Below the pieces are notes generated by a model. It made no database searches. It had not been told where the DNA came from and was given only the letters and a program-made list of their open reading frames with translations. A DNA stretch of 64,000 nucleotides from Odontocerum albicorne (lineage: Eukaryota; Arthropoda; Insecta; Trichoptera; Odontoceridae). Made by a program: the position numbers and the translations under genes. The DNA lies in assembly GCA_949825065.1 (NCBI GenBank), contig OX463844.1, positions 31,299,632 to 31,363,631 on the forward strand, read 5' to 3'. Positions 11,469-24,039 of this stretch are shown piece by piece. Position 1 is the first letter of the stretch; the number at the start of each line of letters is the position of its first letter.

Positions 11469-14400
11469 ATTTTTATTACTTAAGATCGCCATGTCAAAAT
11501 GTACGCTGAACTAATTTCTCTAATAGTAAAGGCAGTTTTTTTTGCTTATTTTTTTACACATATAGTACATGAATTAGTTAAAACCTTTCAGATATAATTT
11601 TTTTTATTTAATATATAGTATGTTGCAGGTTTAATTAAATTATGTGAGATATTCTGCATAATACAAATAAAAATAGATAAGAGTCTTTAAATAATAAAAA
11701 TAATAATATGAACATGCCTTCCATTCCCGTGAAATCAATCAGTTTCAATCCTCAATTTATCCACCGAAATATTTATTAATTTGCCATTCTGAGTGTGAGT
11801 GGTGACGCTCTTAATACGATTGTTCACGAATACGATAATAAAACAATCTTAATTGAAGATTGCGTGAAAAGTTAGTTGGCCAATCAAAAAGGTGACAGCT
11901 ATTTTTCTTGTTAGTCATTTGTATGACATATATTTCGTAACGCGTAAGCAGTAAAAACCAAGCATACCCTTTAAAAAAATAGGATAGAGCCAAGGGTAAA
12001 AGCCATATTCCCTTCAATAACGGTATCACAAAAATCTCTTTTGTACTCGCTTAAGTATCAGGGAGTTCTGGATTCATCTTCAGTTCCGTATGGTATATCT
12101 CATAACTCCACTACTACATTAAATTAAGAAATAACCTTTAATTGTGAGAAATAGACATGAAATAATTGTATATTTCGATGGAAAAAGTTTGATGTTGCAT
12201 TATTTCAAGGATAAAAGGACATAAACAATTTGTTTAAAAAAAAACAAATAAACCTATACTATAAACAAGGGTTTGTTCAATGATGCGAAACAAATACATT
12301 GAAAAATATTTTCGTTCGAACTAAATCTGTTTTGCTCGAAATACGTTATCTTCGCACGCTTCGCTTCTCTGCCGATATTAAAATGATTTATCCATGGAGT
12401 TGTGTGCGCATTGCAAATAGTTTTATTTCAGTTGGTCTGATCTTGAAATTAACCAGCTGTGACCAATCTCATTCTTCTTGAATAAAATTAAGGTTTGGTA
12501 ACAGTTTTTGTATTCAAACAGTGTTGATAAATATATCCTTTTATTTTTCTAGTCTAGCAATGAGTCGCTGAAAATAAATAAAAACTTATTTTAATTTACG
12601 TTTTGGTTATATATTTATGCTTGGAAAGAATCTGGTTAGTTTTCAAAGGAATTAATATATAACATATTAGTCACAGATTATCATCCAATCCGAGTACAAT
12701 GCATTTGCAAAACTAAGGAGTTGTTTAAATCATAAATCCCTGGTCTATTGAGTGCAATAGTACATATGTTTGTACTTATTTTTAACAGCCAATAGTATGA
12801 ATCATTTTAAGGTTTTGATATGGTAGCATCTTGTATTTATGTATTATATTCTCTTTTATAAAAAAAGTTAAATCTCAAGTACCCATTCTAGCTTTATCAA
12901 TCAAACAAAGATCTTTGTTTTATAATAAATAGTTCTTAAGGAACGAATGTATTACAGATTGTCTTAGTCAGAACAACAAAAAACACCGAAAAAGGAAAAG
13001 AACATGAAACGGTTACCGATTACCTGTAGAAAAATTAACTTAAATTTATACAAATTGATATATTGTATATGTTAAGTGTTGCAAAACAAGTGATTATCCA
13101 ATATAAAAGGGTAACGAACACAGCCAATTTACATTAAAAGAAAAATATAGTTTTTGTGCACAAAGGTCTATGGCTACCACAAACCCTAGTGTCTAAGTCA
13201 CGTCTCATCGTTCACATGATTTCCTCCAGTCTTTTGTTAACGTAATTATTCCGAGTGAACGAATTTTCTTTTCCCCAGACGTAAACGTGATATTTTTCTA
13301 CAGCTTTTCTACAACTGGAGTTTCTTTCTCTTTTTTGAGACTTCTTTCTCCAGCTAATAAATATCTAATGATTACAAGAGTACTAGCTTCTCTGTGTTCT
13401 GTTTTAAAATGGCTTTAAATGTGCAGGCAGTGTTGTGTGTGCAATTTTTGAAATTCACGTGCGTTTTATGTTTTAGTGTTCAAATAAGTACAAGATCCAA
13501 GTTTTTAAATACTATTGATTTATGTAGTTTTGTTTTAAAAATTATAATATTTTTGTTTAATGGAAAAGCAACATTACAATCCTTTAGCAATCACGTCCTT
13601 AATTTTGAAATTGATTTAATCAACGTAAACTTTTACTGCATTTTAATGCACTCAAATGAATAAAAAATTGTACACCAAACATTTTTTTCTATAATTAAAT
13701 ATCTAATTTATCGAAAACGCTTTGTATAATAAAATTATAATTGATTTAAAAGTGTTGTATATTTTAATTATAAAAAATACGTTTGCCCTCATTTTAACCT
13801 AGTTTGGTCAAATGTTTTTTTTTAACGAAGGTGGTAAATTTAATAGTCATTCTATTACAAAGCTCTCTATTATAAAAGTTTAAACACCTCGTCACAGATC
13901 TTGCCTAGTGAAGTGGTTACTCGATAGCCACAAAATTGTGGTTTATGCATTGTTATATGATTGTACTTTTCGGTTCACATTCCTTCAAAATGTGAAAATA
14001 AATTGCAAATGCTGTATTGTTGATACTAAGGATTTAAAAAATGTTATATAAGATATTTGAAAATTAAAAAAAAAATTAATTCACATTATTTTGATGAAAT
14101 TTAGTATCACTATTTTATATCCACAAAAATGAAAATAATTTTCTTAAAAGCCATTACTGTATTTACTTATATAGTAACACTCTGGCCCTCCATCTTTCTT
14201 TGAAGATCTCTTCGAATAAGAGTCGCTTTATTTTCTTTTTGTTTTATTGATTTGAACCTTCTTCCAGTTTTATTTTATTGGCGAAAAGAAAAAGTTCTTG
14301 AGACGGTGTTATCGCGTTTAAATCTCCAAGTCGTTAGTTGTATTGTTATGGTTGCCATTCGACAAAATGAAGAGATTACTATTTCACACACTGTGTTCAT

Positions 14401-15528
14401 CGTATCGCGAAAGAAATTCAATTCTTTAAAACGTATAACATATCAATTTGGCTAATATATTTCCATGTACGAGTATTATAAATGCCCTATTTTGTTCTTT
14501 CCCAAAAAATACAACATTATTAAATGAAAAGAATAATTTTCGATAAAAGATTTAATTTTATTTACTTTTAGATTCATCTTAATATTTTTACTTTTTGTCG
14601 ATACGAGCTTTATCCCTTATCTTGTGTTGAGGATTTAATTCCCAATATAGTTTCACGTTCACCTGTATAGCCTGTTCTTTTTACTCACATTGTATTTACA
14701 TGTTTTATTTATTTTGATACTTTACAGTAAAATGTACAAAGGCGAGGTTTTTTGTTACACGGTAGTCTCTTACAATCACCCATACAAGATTTACACAGAT
14801 TCGTGCGATTCATCGGTGAAAGGTTATGTTATTTAAAAAGAACATAATTCGTCATACTTGAAATATAAAAAAAAAACATGATAAAAAATGGTTAAATAAA
14901 ATATTTACAAATGTCACCAAAGAGTGCGAAAGCAGAAGGAAGAAGGCAAAGGATAATTGAAAATATGAATTATAAAGAAACACATTTCGTCATTGAAGAG
15001 ATTGATTGACAAAAATAATCCTTGAAAAGTTCGTTGTATTTTGTTTTCTTTATACGTGTATAAAAAGTTATTTTATAAAACAATTGTGTGTTATAAAAAC
15101 TGTTTTTATTTAAAATTGTCGCTTTTCCATCGTAAAAAAGACAATATATTTAGTGATCTTGTCTGTCACATCATTTTGTCTCGAACCCCAATATATTCTG
15201 GGTGTAGTATTTCACAGTATAACGGCAGTGTTTGCCAAACAACCCTCGGCCAACACATTCTTTCTTGTATCGCTTTCTCAGATTATTTACATTTTACCTT
15301 TTCTCACAAAAATTTCCAGCTTTAGTCTCAGTTACTTCAGCGGATGAGAGTCACAAAACTCTGTAACCGCTGTTTATCGTTGTTTTCAATTCTTTCGGGA
15401 TTTGTTTTCGTAGTCCTTTTTCAACAAACCATTCACCTTTCAATTTATTGCTTTTCGTGCATTCTAAAGCATCATAATACGAGTATATGACATTTTGAGA
15501 TATTATATGTTTATTTATTATTTTCTTC
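11469..15528. other. AT-rich DNA, no gene recognised
   Basis: ORFs of 60-97 codons occur, but none shows a family motif or codon bias unlike the background. Octamers lie at 14,468 and 15,478. No structural RNA was recognised. Confidence 0.6.
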
Positions 15529-15663
15529 AAACTGCTAGAAAAGTTGAGACATCTCAAACTGCTAGAGAAGTTGAGACATCTCAAACTGCTAGAGACGTTG
15601 AGACATCTCAAACTGCTACAGAAGTTGAGACATCTCAAACTGCTAGAGAAGTTGAGACATCTC
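15529..15663. repeat. 27-bp minisatellite, 5 copies, with palindromic core
   Basis: The unit reads AAACTGCTAGAGAAGTTGAG plus ACATCTC, repeated five times with one or two changes. Every unit boundary contains TTGAGA-CA-TCTCAA, a perfect inverted repeat, so each unit can fold back. The 27-bp period keeps a frame open on both strands (for example QTAREVETS repeats). This explains the two overlapping ORFs here without any gene. Confidence 0.9.
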
Positions 15664-16560
15664 AAACAAGTGTAACCATTACAGAACTTTCTTTATACCC
15701 AGAAAAAGTATCGTTTTCAGTTTCAACTTCTATATCCTTTTTTTTTCGTTTTATCGAGAATTTAGCTTCAATATTTTCTAAGTAAGTATACGTGTTTTCT
15801 AACTCTCCTTTTTCTTATATTCTCCTTTATTAAATTTAATCTCGGACGATCCCAGCATCGAGTTCGTTAAAATAGAATTAAGTCTATTATCCGCTCACTC
15901 GAACTTTTAAAAGTGAAATTTTTAAACAGTCTTTGATATAAGGGAAATTTTATATAAAATTAAAAAAATTCTCAACCTTTTTTTAAATATACTATGCATC
16001 TTTGGCAACAGAAAATTGACTTGAAATGATAATGACCTCACCTTTATACTCGTTTCGTTTCTTCACAAAATTGTAATCGGAGTGAAGCTCCAACGACTGG
16101 GCGAGGTAAAATTAACATTCTATATAATGAAGTCGTTTTTGTGGTTTTAAAATTCATTTCAATTTAAAACACAAAAGATAAATTGATATTCATAGCTTTT
16201 TAGCATATTATATTCCAAAGACATTTTTGAGGCAAAGCAGCTTTGTGAGTTTTTTAAGCTATTTCTATTCATTTGAGGGCATTAAACTGAAGCTTTTAAA
16301 GAAATGTGAATTTTGATATTTATTTATTTATTTGGGTAAGGTGTAAAAGAACAGATATTCTCAGAGTTGTACTGTCGGAGTCTAATATCATTTGAAAAAA
16401 TATTTTTGCTTAAAGGCGTTCTTCATTTTTGCAGAGAAGGTATTGCGCCAAATTACGAGTATCTTATCAATCCTTCGCTTCCGCCATATCCATACATCAT
16501 CTTATAATGTTGCTTATGTTTTTCTTATTTCTTACCCTTACTTATTTCAAAATTCCATTG
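15664..16560. other. no gene recognised
   Basis: The sequence is AT-rich. One TACTCGT at 16,047 and one TACGAGTA at 16,454 are present. ORFs in the 16,390-16,630 interval run into the following SINE. Confidence 0.55.
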
Positions 16561-16768
16561 TATTGTATTACACTTCCGTTGTATACAATAGAACCTGGCG
16601 GGTTTATTGCCATATGGTAATCGCTTCTAACTAACCAAAAAAACTGTAAAGAGGTCTGCAGTGAAAACCATACTGAGACCCTTTTTTAAACAATGGTTAC
16701 CAATGAGAATCGATCCCGCTAACCCCGAGCTGGGAGGCAGTTTTCTAGGCAAATTGGTCACAAAAGTC
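16561..16768 (-). repeat. SINE-A copy
   Basis: On the minus strand the head is ACTTTTGTGACCAATTTG, then CTGCCTCCCAGCTCGGGG, then a B box reading GGATCGATTCTCATTGG. The body has GGTATGGTTTTCACTGCAGA and AGGTTCTATTGTATACAACG. The words and order match the copies at 9,228 and 25,209. The B box has one substitution from the GGTTCGA core. Confidence 0.75.
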
Positions 16769-19279
16769 CATAAATTTGTCCGACAATACCTTTCTCAGTC
16801 TTCCTCTACGATTTCTACTCATGTTTCCATTGTGAGTTTGTTTGGTCAGTCTTTCGTTGCCCGTCTGGACGAGCTTTTATGCTCCACACTTAACACATCA
16901 GTTGTTAGCACATACCATATACATCCCTATTTTTTTCTTCTATCCTACATATTCTTCTTAACACACATTGAATATATTCAATGAATAATTCAATATCGGT
17001 GTGTTTTTGTTGTATTTTTTAATGTATATTCATTGCATCATTTGAATGAGTGACTTCGATCATAAGATAGTGCCATAAATATTATGTTACAATTTTTTAT
17101 GTACTCGTACTTAACTCTTACTTTCGTAAAGCCTTACTGAAGTTTTACAAAAATATATCTTTATTGATTTTGTTTCATGTACTTGCAAAATGATATTGTA
17201 GTTTTTTTGTTTTATAGAATATACTTTCAAACCCACAAAACCATGCCATAATATTCAGGCTTTTATTTGAAAGTATATTTTTGGTTTTAAGAAAGTATAT
17301 TTTTGGTTTTAATTGAAATAAATTATGTGTAATAAAAAAAACTTTAATGAAATATTTCAAGCACAGATAAATATAAATTATTTAAATAATACTTATAGCT
17401 CTCAAATTTAACCTCTTTGTTATTTTCCACATTTTAATCAAAGTGTAATTAATTATAATAATAGTAACTTTAAGTTCTAACATCAATAGTTTAATTAACG
17501 TCCTCAACGGATTACTAGTTTCTCTAATTAAACGACATTAAACTCAAATCAATATGACAATACTCTACTCACAAGTCACAATCTAATTGTAATCAACTGA
17601 TTAGTGATTGTTTAAGTGTTTAATTTGAGATGGCCGTCGTATTTATCGGGCACGTCTGCAACCCACGCGCGGATACGTCTGCGACTCACGCGCCCACCCT
17701 GAGCTGGATATATAGTATACACCTAAAACCCTCTTCAAATTCCGCTCCCCTTACTCCTGATATCTATATTTTCTACATAATGTATCTGCGTTACCAAAAT
17801 ATATAGATGATTTAGTACTCTCCCGTCAGTATTTCCAACTTTCATCAAATACTCAAATACTCACGCCAAACTAACATTGAACTTATATCGTCCTTATATC
17901 TAGTTTTACCATTCTGAATCTAACATGTGCTAAGCATTCCTAAAATGATTACTCCGAAATTTGAAATGTCGTAAACGCACGCCATGTTTGAAAATGTTGT
18001 CAAGTTAAGTATAAGTAAACGCACTGTCTATTTACCATTCTGATTATTCTCATGTGTAGAGCATAAACGATCTGAAAGTCAGTCGAACGAATTAATAATA
18101 CCTTTTTTATTCACTCGTGCATATGATTTTAATGCAAAAAAGATAAGTAAGAATGTCAAGTACATTTTTTGAAATAAAAATATGTATGGTACAAATTGGA
18201 CGATGATGATCCATGCAAAATATTTAAGAACATCAGAATAGGAACCAAACAAGCCAAAAAAATGTGCGATTGAATATTAAATCAATTGTCAATCATTACT
18301 GAGTTAATTAATTAATTAAAAAACATATCTCAATAAAACTTTATATTTGAATGTTACACTCGCCAATCGGTAATGCATTCATTGACCATTTAAAATCAGC
18401 GGGATGTGCAACATCTTTTTCTAAAGGGTTATTTATGTCATTCAACATTTTTTTCAATATTTTGTTTACTTAGGCAAAATTTGTATTTATATAATATCCA
18501 AATATTATTTTTACTTACATTGATACCAGTTACTGTGTTTGAGTGTTGAGATCTTTAGACTTATAATTAAATGTGATTTATCTAGTACTTACATAACATG
18601 GACAAACACAACGTGTAGTTATGTAATGAAATTATACAGAGCTTGGATGTATACGGTCTCACATTCACCTTTTAAGAGGAAAAAAACTCCCATTTCATTT
18701 GAGGGCAATTAATTAAGCCTATTTACATAATTCAGAGTGATTCATTATCTAAAGTGTTGTAAAACTGTTGAAAACACTGGCTAAAATCAATTTATAAAAG
18801 CTGAAGAAACATGCAACTAAATAATTGTAAAATATGATTGTTTTTAATCAACCTCTTTTTTCTGTCGATTTGTTTGAATATTCTAAGATTATGATAATAA
18901 TAAAAAGTTAAGTATTCGCAAGCTCTGAATTTTAATTCGTCACTTTTCTATGCATAAGATTTAATTTTATTTTGCTTGCTAATAAGGAAACATCTCATAT
19001 CTTATCAAAGGTTTCGTCTCATAGTCACTTATTTAACATTGAAAACATCGTTTATTTCTCTCTTTAATTTTAAACTGACAGTAAAATATTCGTTAATAAC
19101 ACCAGGGTTTACTTATTTTACTGGCATATTAAATTATTTAAATACCATGCAAATATATAATTAAAAATGTGTAAACATAATTTTATGTGTTATATCTTGC
19201 AACACCACTCGATTCAAATAAAATCCGATGGTGGAAAAAATAAATTGTCTGTAGTTAAATTCAAAACAGCCTCAGTTGA
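16769..19279. other. no gene; two small repeats and a GC-rich islet
   Basis: At about 17,264-17,311 a 23-bp unit containing AAAGTATATTTTTGGTTTTA is present twice. At 17,660-17,710 a short GC-rich islet contains ACGTCTGCAACCCACGCGC and ACGTCTGCGACTCACGCGC, a 24-bp tandem duplication with two differences. Neither shows coding character. Confidence 0.55.
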
Positions 19280-19450
19280 CCTCAGAGTTCTAAGTTGACC
19301 TTTCGAAGCTTTTTGTTGGCAGTGAACTTTGCCAAAAATCTCCCAAAGGATGAGGTTTCAAAAGATTTAGTGTGCTTTCTCCGCATTGTGGATAGCGCAG
19401 GGAAATATTATAGAGCCTTTGGCACGCACGGCCGAGTTGAGATAGGTTAG
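19280..19450 (+). other. unidentified 56-codon open segment, possible transposon relic
   Basis: The frame between TGA (19,277) and TAG (19,448) is open and lies in a less AT-rich patch. The peptide includes FLLAVNFAKNLPKDEVSKDL and VCFLRIVDSAGKYYRAFG. The mix looks more protein-like than the surrounding noise, but I recognise no family. The following sequence to about 19,520 is also GC-richer and unassigned. It may belong to the same element as the LINE fragment downstream, which is on the opposite strand, or be unrelated. Confidence 0.25.
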
Positions 19451-19689
19451 GAGCGGAGAGAAAACCTTCTTAAGGAAAGCGACCCCTTATTTCTTATGCC
19501 TCCCTAATGTATGCGTAGGGGTCGGAAAATGAACCAAATGGGAATCGCTGTATTTTTAAACAAATTTTCCGAGTTGTAAAAAAACGCCATTTATGTGTTT
19601 ACAAATAATTCACAGTTAAAAAGAAATATAGTAAGACTAAACTGAGAATTAATTTTTAGTGCTTAAAATTAGACATTTTTTATTTGTAT

Positions 19690-20180
19690 ATGTAATAATT
19701 ACAGTTTTTACGTAGTAACTTCTTCTTTCCCCTCGCCTTATCCCATTCATTTGGATCATTTGAACTGTTCGCGCCTTTTTCCTCCATTTCTCTTGATCTC
19801 ATCAATCACTCGGGGATCGTCCGAGTCTCGTCATGTCCTCCTCTTTCTTATATTGGCTCTTACTAGGTCTCTCTCTCTGCATCTTCGAAGTTTCCGATTC
19901 GTGACTGTAGTTTACATAGACTCCTCATCCCACCATTGCACGGGTAGTCGTGGTTCACGGGCTTTATCTACTATAGGCGCCACTTAGATTGTTTTGCGAA
20001 TTCGTGCATTTTGGATCTTGTCTAATCTAATGACGCCTAGTGACCATGGTAGCATGTGCATCTTTAGGACATAAAGCAGTTGTTCCTTTTTTTTTAGAAC
20101 CCTACACTCGGCTTTGTGTAGTATAGCGGACCTGATCACTGTTATGTAGATCTTACTCTTAAGATTTATTGGTAGCCTTC
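19690..20180 (-). pseudogene. LINE family 3, 3' fragment of reverse-transcriptase ORF
   Basis: The minus strand from about 20,165 downward reads NLKSKIYITVIRSAILHKAE, then KKEQLLYVLKMHML, then LGVIRLDKIQNARIRKTI, stop, VAPIVDKAREPRL, and ends near NEWDKARGKKK followed by an AT-rich tail. This is the familiar C-terminal order LK.K.Y.T..RPA.LYGAEC, L.VAEMRMLRW..G.TRLD.IRN..IR...KVAPI..K.RE.RLRW, ending WDKARGK, of another insect non-LTR retrotransposon family. Stops at three or more places make it a pseudogene. It lacks the catalytic reverse-transcriptase motifs, which would lie 5' of 20,180. Confidence 0.72.
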
Positions 20181-22079
20181 TTTGATGTTGGTTTTGATTA
20201 CGTGTTCTCCAATAAAATTATGCTTGATTTTAATGAAATATTTAGTGATAGTTATTTTTTTATTAAAAAGTACAAGCTTAATTAAGTGGAATCAAACTTG
20301 CGAGAAGTATTGGTTACGAAGTATGTTAACTATTTTTTTTCGTTTTAAGTTGATCATTTTCAATAAAAATAGTAACGAATTCATTCTATTTAAATAAATT
20401 TAATCTCAAACGACAAGAGTTTCATTGTTGATTACATTCAGTTACAATATTTACAAGATATTATGAAATTTCTTTTCAAGTTGGACGCAAAACCGACGCA
20501 TTTGAATCGAGAAGATTATTGTTTGTTCCCCTTACCAATTCGGAGCTCCGTCCTTAACAAGGGATGTTTATCGATCTGCCTTGACATTGAAATTATAATA
20601 GGGACCAACAGCTGGGCTGGGGAGACGGGGAAAGGCGCACGCAAGCAATAGCGAAGGGATAAAATACTCAATAAAATCTTCAATTACTGCTAGGCAAAAT
20701 GCTAATGGTTTTTCACGGTTATTTTCCATTATTTTTTTCTGGAATTGTTTTTCATATTTGGTGCCTAGATAAATATATAATATAAATATATATATGATTT
20801 TAAATAAAAGGTGTGCTTAAATACAATGACGAAAACTTGAAACCGATAAGTTGATAGTTAAAAAAATAATGACTATGGGTAGCTAATTATTCATGATAAA
20901 TAATTGTCTTTATTTTTTCCAAAACAAAAAAGTGTTTTATGACTTCCTAATTCATTTCTTTTTTGCTTTTCAAAACGAAAATAAAAGTGTTGTAATTTTC
21001 GACTTCACAGACATCGAAAAATAAAAAGATTCTTTTATCTTGATATTAAATATCATATAGTTCTATCATGATATTCCAAAGGGTAGATTTTGCATATAAA
21101 AGAATTGTCACCAGGACATGTATACATATTGCCCTGGAGAACCTAGAAATTTGCTAACAGGTTCCGAACAGTAATTAGAAGAAACTAGGACAACATGTCA
21201 AAATGGGGAATATCACGTGATGGGTCGACTCTTTATCTGCAGTGAGGAGCAGTCCATGCAATAATGTTGCCATGCCTGAGAAGTCCGATGTCTTGCACCG
21301 AAGAGGACTTGATTCGTAGAACGTCCAGTGTTATGTGGGCGAAAATAGTGTAGTATCATTGATACAAAAATATCATGATATTTTGGTCGCTATCTAGTAA
21401 GTTATAAAAAAAACTTAATCTGATACAACATATATTTTTTTGTAACGGAAAATTGTAACTCAAGCGTAACAACGTCATAAACGGAAAATCCGAGATCGTT
21501 CACTTCCAGTATTGATATACTAACGAGAATGGATCTCAAACCTCTACCTAGCTCACATCAAAAAGGAATGGGGCAGGCCTAATACCTTGCGTGGAGAAAC
21601 CCCCTGGATCGCCCCTTTTATATCTCCTATCTCTAGGGTTTCCATGTTATCAATTTCAAATGGCTTCATTGAAATCTCTTCATTTTAATTTTAAATATAA
21701 TTTATTTATATATCCAAAATATATTTTTTTTACTCTTGCTTTGCTGGTTCTCACAGTCAATTACTCGAACATTGTAGAAACATATTTGTAAATTGATGAA
21801 AGTTGAAAATCATTTTCGTTTTTGTACTTTTTTGTATTATTTTACTTTTTCTATATGCATTATTTTTTCGTATTGATTATTTTTTTAAACCTGTGTTTGT
21901 TCGATAGATAGCGAGATCAGTTTTGATTCTTGGAGTCGATGAAACTGGAATAAAGATTAGATTTTTTTATTCCTTATATACTTGAAAATATAGGAATTTA
22001 ATATAATCACCATTTCAATAGATTTATGCCATCATTGATACAAATAAAAATGCTTACATAATATCACTGTCCGCTTATC
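20181..22079. other. no gene; two unassigned GC-richer patches
   Basis: Patches at 20,520-20,655 (ending in a run with CTGGGCTGGGGAGACGGGG) and 21,110-21,350 are less AT-rich than their surroundings. Translation in six frames gave nothing I recognise. They may be old transposon pieces. Confidence 0.45.
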
Positions 22080-22330
22080 GAAAGGTTGTTTAAATATCGG
22101 AAAATAACATAATCTGTATTATCGTCACGCCATGTCCTTATTAGGGTAGGGAGAGATAATACATGTACAATTCGTTCTATCCTATTTAAAATTTTCGCTT
22201 CTGCCATTTCCGTCCACCTCGTCATGCATACTCTCCTATTGGAAACACTTTTCACTCTTCGCTCTTTCAGAATTTGATTAATTTAGGCATGCCAAGTTCA
22301 TCTTGGTCTTCTTAAACTTTTCATTCTTCT
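22080..22330 (-). pseudogene. LINE family 2, 3' fragment
   Basis: On the minus strand the translation gives RRPR, then INQILKERRVKSVSNRRVCM, then EMAEAKILNRIERI, then VLSLPTLIRTWRDD. This fits VN.ILKER.VKS..NRR.CM, M.VEEAK..CRDR and LSAYP of family 2, with small frameshifts. It is truncated at the 5' side and lies 3'-to-5' relative to the window. Confidence 0.65.
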
Positions 22331-23213
22331 ATTATACTTATAAAGATTATTTTTATAAATCTTTCATTATTCATTATTTTTACCTGGCCGAATCGTCTCA
22401 ATGACTAGTTCTTCATCTTAAGCTCTGCATATTCTTTCTTAATATGGTAATTTAGAAAGAAGATGCAGTATATAAGATGGTTACTCATATCCTCGTTAGG
22501 GAAGAATAGAGAGGACTTAATATTATATCATACATTGTTTTCCTACACGTTTTACTCAAACAATAAAATCATATTGTTGCTATTATGTAAAACCCATAAC
22601 TTAAGAATTTCAAATTGATGTAGAATAAAAGTATTTAAGTAGATTTAATAAAACCCAAATAACCTAACCTTGTGGATACCCTAGTTACAGGGGAAACTTC
22701 GCCCCTTGTCTCGCTCTGCGTTCCACGCGCCGGATTGCCCCAGGCCCATGCGTTGCCCCTCCGCCCTCCTCCATCGCTGGTTTATTCAAAAATAGAAAAC
22801 TCAAATTCCTTCTACAAAACGAAATCACCGCACTTTTACCTTTACAAAATCGGATTTGAATGTTTATGTTTCTCGAATACTTGGTTCTTACAGATCTCAT
22901 TGGTATAAAAATAATATTTTCAATTCAAATGATTGAACAAAAGTTTTTTTTTCTTTTTTTTTCTTTTGTTTGGTTTACGAAAAGTTGGTGTCAGCAAATA
23001 GTAACATACTTAATTTGTTTAAAGTTGAAAACTTTTAAACGAAAACGTAATATTTAGAAATTACGGCAGAAACTTTTTTTTAATGAAAAGCTTATTATTA
23101 CGTCTAATTAAGTCGAATAACTCCTAAATAGGTACAGTTTTAACCGGCATATTCACGCAAGACATAAGGCAACATAAAGATACCTAAAATACTTAGAATA
23201 TGAGAAGCCTTAG
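22331..23213. other. no gene; strong GC-rich islet at 22,676-22,790
   Basis: The islet stands out sharply (for example CGCCGGATTGCCCCAGGCCC) against AT-rich flanks. It is open on both strands for about 70 codons, but third positions show no clear bias in any frame. I could not tell whether it is an exon, a promoter islet or transposon DNA. Confidence 0.45.
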
Positions 23214-23513
23214 TTTTGGTGAAGGATAGTATCATAGTTACAGGTGTTTTGGTGAAGGATAGTATCATAGTTACAGGTGTTTTGGTGAAGGATAGTATCA
23301 TAGTTACAGGTGTTTTGGTGAAGGATAGTATCATAGTTACAGGTGTTTTGGTGAAGAATAGTATCATAGTTACAGGTGTTTTGGTGAAGGATAGTATCAT
23401 AGTTACAGGTGTTTTGGTGAAGGATAGTATCATAGTTACAGGTGTTTTGGTGAAGGATAGTATCATAGTTACAGGAAGTTTTGGTGAAGGATAGTATAAT
23501 AGTTACAGGAAGT
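23214..23513. repeat. 33-bp minisatellite, 9 copies
   Basis: The unit starts TTTTGGTGAAGGATAGTATC and ends ATAGTTACAGGTG. Seven units are nearly identical (one has GAAGAATAG). The last two end in GGAAG, so the array edge has diverged. The period of 11 codons keeps frames open on both strands (VKDSIIVTGVL repeats). I treat these ORFs as by-products. Confidence 0.93.
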
Positions 23514-23803
23514 AACTCACCACACCGTATTTCGCCCGACGCAATAAATAAGGTTGCAAGAAGAACAAAAGTATTTTTAATTAGGTACAGTAATGTATTT
23601 ACTATTTTTGAAAAAAAAAACCAAAAGTATCATGTTAAGATTAGAGCAAGTTAAAGAATTCTATTTGGTTAGTATTTTCTCAGATAATGGAATTGTTACG
23701 AAGTACAGTATATTGAACGGCATTCAAATAAATATAAAATATAAAACAAATACAATTCGGGCACTTAACTAAAACATATAATACTAAAACCGGAAAATAC
23801 AAA

Positions 23804-23962
23804 AATCTGCTGAGATAGTAGTTATCCGTCAGTCCACAATAGTGTTTAAGTACCAAAATCTGCTGAGATAGTAGTAATCCGTCCGTTCACAATAGTATTG
23901 AAGTACCAGAATCTGCTGAGATAGTAGTAATCCGCCCGTCCACAATAGTACTCGTATTTAAG
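23804..23962. repeat. 53-bp minisatellite, 3 copies, last with a 6-bp insertion
   Basis: Each unit starts AATCTGCTGAGATAGTAGT (23,804, 23,857 and 23,910). Units 1 and 2 end CACAATAGTGTTTAAG and CACAATAGTATTGAAG. Unit 3 ends CACAATAG-TACTCGTA-TTTAAG. The unfilled form would be CACAATAGTATTTAAG. The difference is an exact gain of six bases that turns a TA into TACTCGTA. Confidence 0.9.
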
Positions 23963-24039
23963 AATTATTATTTATATTAAACAACTTTGGTTTATGTACA
24001 TGTAATAATGAAAATGATTAAATTCTGTAGAAAGAAATA

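Noticed and set aside
23140..23494. Repetitive ORFs (MILSFTKTPVT and VKDSIIVTGVL repeats)
   Set aside because: The 33-bp unit is a multiple of three, so frames stay open on both strands without selection. No start context or unique domain was seen.
23804..23962. CRISPR-like spaced repeats
   Set aside because: Units are contiguous with no unique spacers, and the DNA is eukaryotic.
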